Shown: piece by piece, positions 35,211-36,805 of the stretch | Layout of the letters: the number at the start of each line of letters is the position of its first letter | Numbering within the stretch: the first letter of the stretch is position 1 | NCBI GenBank assembly: GCA_910586305.1 | Contig: CAJUGS010000033.1 | Location: 1 to 36,805, forward strand | Length of the DNA stretch: 36,805 nt | From: an uncultured Duncaniella sp. | GTDB lineage: Bacteria > Bacteroidota > Bacteroidia > Bacteroidales > Muribaculaceae | Direction of reading: 5' to 3' | Translations under genes and position numbers: made by a program | Notes under the pieces: generated by a model | Seen by the model: the letters and a program-made list of their open reading frames with translations, nothing else | Told to the model about the DNA's origin: nothing | Databases searched by the model: none

Positions 35211-35435
35211 ATGAATCCTCTCGATCTGCACGAACTCCTTCTCTGGACTGCGATAGTAGCCGTTGTGCTACTCTCGGTCATTACCGGTCGGTATATAAAT
35301 CGGTTTCTCACCTATCGTGCCCACCGTCGCGCGCTTGACGAATTGCGGCGCAGGGCCATCGAGTCTGCTCCGTCGGCCGGCGAATCGGTGGACCATCTGT
35401 CCTCTCTGTCGGTCGAGGTGCACACTAAAGCATAG
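35211..35435 (+). CDS. Small single-pass membrane protein, 74 residues
   Basis: The frame from ATG 35211 encodes a 74-residue protein: a short N-terminal segment (MNPLDLHE), one hydrophobic helix (about residues 9-28, LLLWTAIVAVVLLSVITG), then a basic stretch RFLTYRAHRRALDELRRR. This implies an N-out, C-in orientation by the positive-inside rule. The open frame continues upstream to 34686, but that part crosses the tRNA-Leu gene and is not real coding. It converges with recO and their ends overlap by 11 bases. I recognise no family. No clear TAnnTTTG box precedes it, so expression is uncertain. Confidence 0.6.
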   Translation: MNPLDLHELLLWTAIVAVVLLSVITGRYINRFLTYRAHRRALDELRRRAIESAPSAGESVDHLSSLSVEVHTKA

Positions 35436-36144
35436 AGCGGAGTATATCGAGGGTCTTCAGTGAGCCGAGCGGGGCTATGTGTATGGAGTAGTAGTGTAAT
35501 ATCGCATCGGTTATTTCCGCCCTTTCCCCGCGTCGGAAGCGGAAAGCCTCCATGTTGTCAAACGTCATTCTCGCCAGCAGTGCGGCGGCTTCAGAGGCTG
35601 AGGACGAGAGGCACTCTCCGTGTATCGGGGCCGATGTGCGCCATCGGCCGTCGCGCATATCCAGTAACTTCCCTTTATTATAGGTGGAAATGTCGGGTTC
35701 TATGCCGAGTATCTCTCCAAGACGGTAGAGAAAGCACACCGGGAAATTGGCTGTGCCTCTCTCGTCTGCGTTTTCGAGGCGCGTGGCAGCCTCTGTCACG
35801 AAATCAAACACACGCTCGTCGGGCACTCCGACCGACAGGGTGAGCGCAAGCACCTCGGCCACGAACATTGCCACCATCTGCTTTAGCGGATTGGCGTGTA
35901 TGCCGGCGTTGACTGCAATCGGCCTGGCCTGGCGCATGGGCAGAATCTCACGTCCGGGCCGTATCTCTGTCTCGCATTCCACCAGCCCGAGCGGCATGGT
36001 CAGCGCCCTTGTGCGCGCCGCTTCCCGCCCGCGTCCGGCCGGGATGGCAAACGATACGCGTCCGCGCTCACGGCTGAAGGCTGTGAGGATGGATTGGGTG
36101 TCGGTGTGACGTGTCGTTTTAAGAGCTATGAGGGAAATTCGCAT
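35425..36144 (-). CDS. recO: DNA repair protein RecO
   Basis: This 239-residue protein begins MRISLIALKTTRHTDTQSIL, the N-terminal OB-fold of RecO, followed by the helical C-terminal domain with FPVCFLYRLGEILGIEPD. The zinc-binding cysteines of some RecO proteins are not evident. RecO acts with RecR to load RecA on SSB-coated DNA. ATG 36144 is chosen because the -7 box at 36177-36184 overlaps the longer in-frame start at 36201. It is divergent from the tRNA-Glu/rpsT unit. Confidence 0.88.
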   Translation of the reverse strand: MRISLIALKTTRHTDTQSILTAFSRERGRVSFAIPAGRGREAARTRALTMPLGLVECETEIRPGREILPMRQARPIAVNAGIHANPLKQMVAMFVAEVLALTLSVGVPDERVFDFVTEAATRLENADERGTANFPVCFLYRLGEILGIEPDISTYNKGKLLDMRDGRWRTSAPIHGECLSSSASEAAALLARMTFDNMEAFRFRRGERAEITDAILHYYSIHIAPLGSLKTLDILRSML

Positions 36145-36176
36145 GAAAAAGAGGCCTAAAAGGGTGTTTTCTACAT

Positions 36177-36184
36177 CAAAGTTA
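36177..36184 (-). promoter_or_regulatory. -7 box of recO
   Basis: TAACTTTG on the minus strand, 32 bases before ATG 36144; no clear -33 element. Confidence 0.6.
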
Positions 36185-36224
36185 GTAAAAAAATATACCA
36201 TTGTGAAAAATTTTTCAAGAAATA

Positions 36225-36256
36225 TTTGTCTAATACAAAAAATGTTTGTAACTTTG
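36225..36256 (+). promoter_or_regulatory. Promoter of the tRNA-Glu/rpsT unit
   Basis: TTTG (36225-36228), 20-base spacer and TAACTTTG (36249-36256), about 32 bases before tRNA-Glu. Confidence 0.9.
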
Positions 36257-36288
36257 CAATCGCTTTTTGAGCATAATGCGCTCGTGAT

Positions 36289-36360
36289 GGCCCATTCGTC
36301 TATCGGTTAGGACGCAAGATTTTCATTCTTGAAAGAGGAGTTCGATTCTCCTATGGGCTA
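36289..36360 (+). tRNA. tRNA-Glu (TTC anticodon), copy 1
   Basis: This 72-base cloverleaf has acceptor GGCCCAT/ATGGGCT (first pair G-U), D-stem GTCT/GGAC, anticodon loop with TTC, T-arm GAGGAG-TTCGATT-CTCC and discriminator A, without CCA. It lies 49 bases before rpsT and shares its promoter. Confidence 0.95.
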
Positions 36361-36409
36361 CTTAAGACTTAATCAAGAACAACAAAGAAATTAAAGAGAT
36401 TTAATAAAG

Positions 36410-36667
36410 ATGGCAAATCATAAATCATCACTTAAGAGAATCCGTCAGACAGAAGCCCGTCGCCTCCGCAACCGTTACTATGCCAAGACTGCCCGCAACG
36501 CTGTCCGCAATCTTCGCAAGATGACAAATAAGGCAGAGGCTGAGTCGGCATTCCGCAAAATCGGTGCTATGCTCGACCGTCTCGCTTCCAAGAACGCTAT
36601 CTCTAAGAACAAAGCTGCCAACCTCAAGAGCAAGCTGGCTCACCACATCGCTAAGCTGGCTGCCTAA
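36410..36667 (+). CDS. rpsT: 30S ribosomal protein S20
   Basis: This 85-residue, strongly basic, all-helical protein begins MANHKSSLKRIRQTEARR and ends AHHIAKLAA, matching S20 in length and composition. S20 binds 16S rRNA early in small-subunit assembly. No promoter box is seen between it and the upstream tRNA-Glu, so it is probably read from the promoter at 36225-36256 and released by tRNA processing. An identical second tRNA-Glu follows 63 bases after its stop. Confidence 0.97.
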   Translation: MANHKSSLKRIRQTEARRLRNRYYAKTARNAVRNLRKMTNKAEAESAFRKIGAMLDRLASKNAISKNKAANLKSKLAHHIAKLAA

Positions 36668-36676
36668 TAAAGCATT

Positions 36677-36714
36677 CCATCCCGTATCCGTCGTCTCTTG
36701 AAGGGTGCGGGTGG
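36677..36714 (+). terminator. Imperfect hairpin between rpsT and the second tRNA-Glu
   Basis: 36677-36689 pairs with 36703-36714 over 12 positions with one bulge and some G-U pairs. It has no T-run, so readthrough into the second tRNA-Glu is likely; it may instead protect or process the rpsT message. Confidence 0.4.
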
Positions 36715-36730
36715 CATTCTTGGTTAAGAT

Positions 36731-36802
36731 GGCCCATTCGTCTATCGGTTAGGACGCAAGATTTTCATTCTTGAAAGAGGAGTTCGATTCTCCTATGGGC
36801 TA
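36731..36802 (+). tRNA. tRNA-Glu (TTC anticodon), copy 2
   Basis: The sequence is identical to the copy at 36289-36360 over all 72 bases. No -33/-7 promoter is visible in the 63 bases before it, so it is probably co-transcribed with rpsT. The window ends three bases later. Confidence 0.95.
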
Positions 36803-36805
36803 CAC

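Overview
The window looks like a chromosomal segment of a gut Bacteroidales bacterium, most likely of the Muribaculaceae (S24-7) type. The evidence is the Bacteroidetes promoter signature (TAnnTTTG at -7, usually with TTTG or TTG 19-21 bases upstream), the lack of clear Shine-Dalgarno sequences, several secreted proteins with type IX secretion (T9SS) C-terminal tails, Bacteroidetes-restricted outer-membrane families, KorAB, a malic enzyme-phosphotransacetylase fusion, and tRNA genes without an encoded CCA end. The family-level placement is inference. I see no integrase, transposase, phage module or CRISPR array, so this reads as core genome plus a few lineage-specific surface genes.

Layout. 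1-2867 (minus): a secreted GH43-type glycosidase, cut by the window edge, and a sialate O-acetylesterase. 3089-5970 (plus): long-chain acyl-CoA synthetase and asd, then two related hairpin terminators. 6172-8094 (minus): a secreted thioredoxin-fold protein with a T9SS tail. 8304-11804 (plus): maeB and a DUF4421-like outer-membrane protein. 11904-16891 (minus): one tight operon of a DPM1-like glycosyltransferase, dihydroorotase and KorA/KorB. 17114-17974 (plus): a periplasmic-binding-protein fold without a signal peptide. 18032-18579: a run of TTATCAACA-type motifs, tRNA-Met and three hairpins. 18580-26638 (minus): a TonB-dependent receptor with a lipoprotein, and upstream a choice-of-anchor J protein, a POT peptide transporter and a DUF6492-like protein. 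26817-27118: two tandem tRNA-Asp units, each with its own promoter and terminator. 27396-29093 (minus): a seven-repeat propeller-like T9SS substrate. 29209-29735 (minus): a compact transcription unit that holds only two small ORFs. 29905-33698 (minus): a four-gene envelope thiol-redox operon (TlpA, DUF6029-like barrel, Omp28-like lipoprotein, Cys-containing T9SS substrate). 33773-36144: fmt, tRNA-Leu, a small membrane protein and recO. 36289-36802: rpsT between two identical tRNA-Glu genes.

How it fits together. The metabolic genes suit an anaerobic fermenter that runs 2-oxoacid:ferredoxin chemistry and interconverts malate and pyruvate. The envelope genes (TonB receptor, peptide transporter, four T9SS-tail proteins, three thioredoxin-fold proteins) suggest investment in extracellular protein folding and peptide or glycan capture. 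The best candidates for something undescribed are the TlpA/DUF6029/Omp28/T9SS operon, the small-ORF transcript at 29.2-29.7 kb, the propeller with a duplicated helical insertion, and the TTATCAACA cluster before tRNA-Met.
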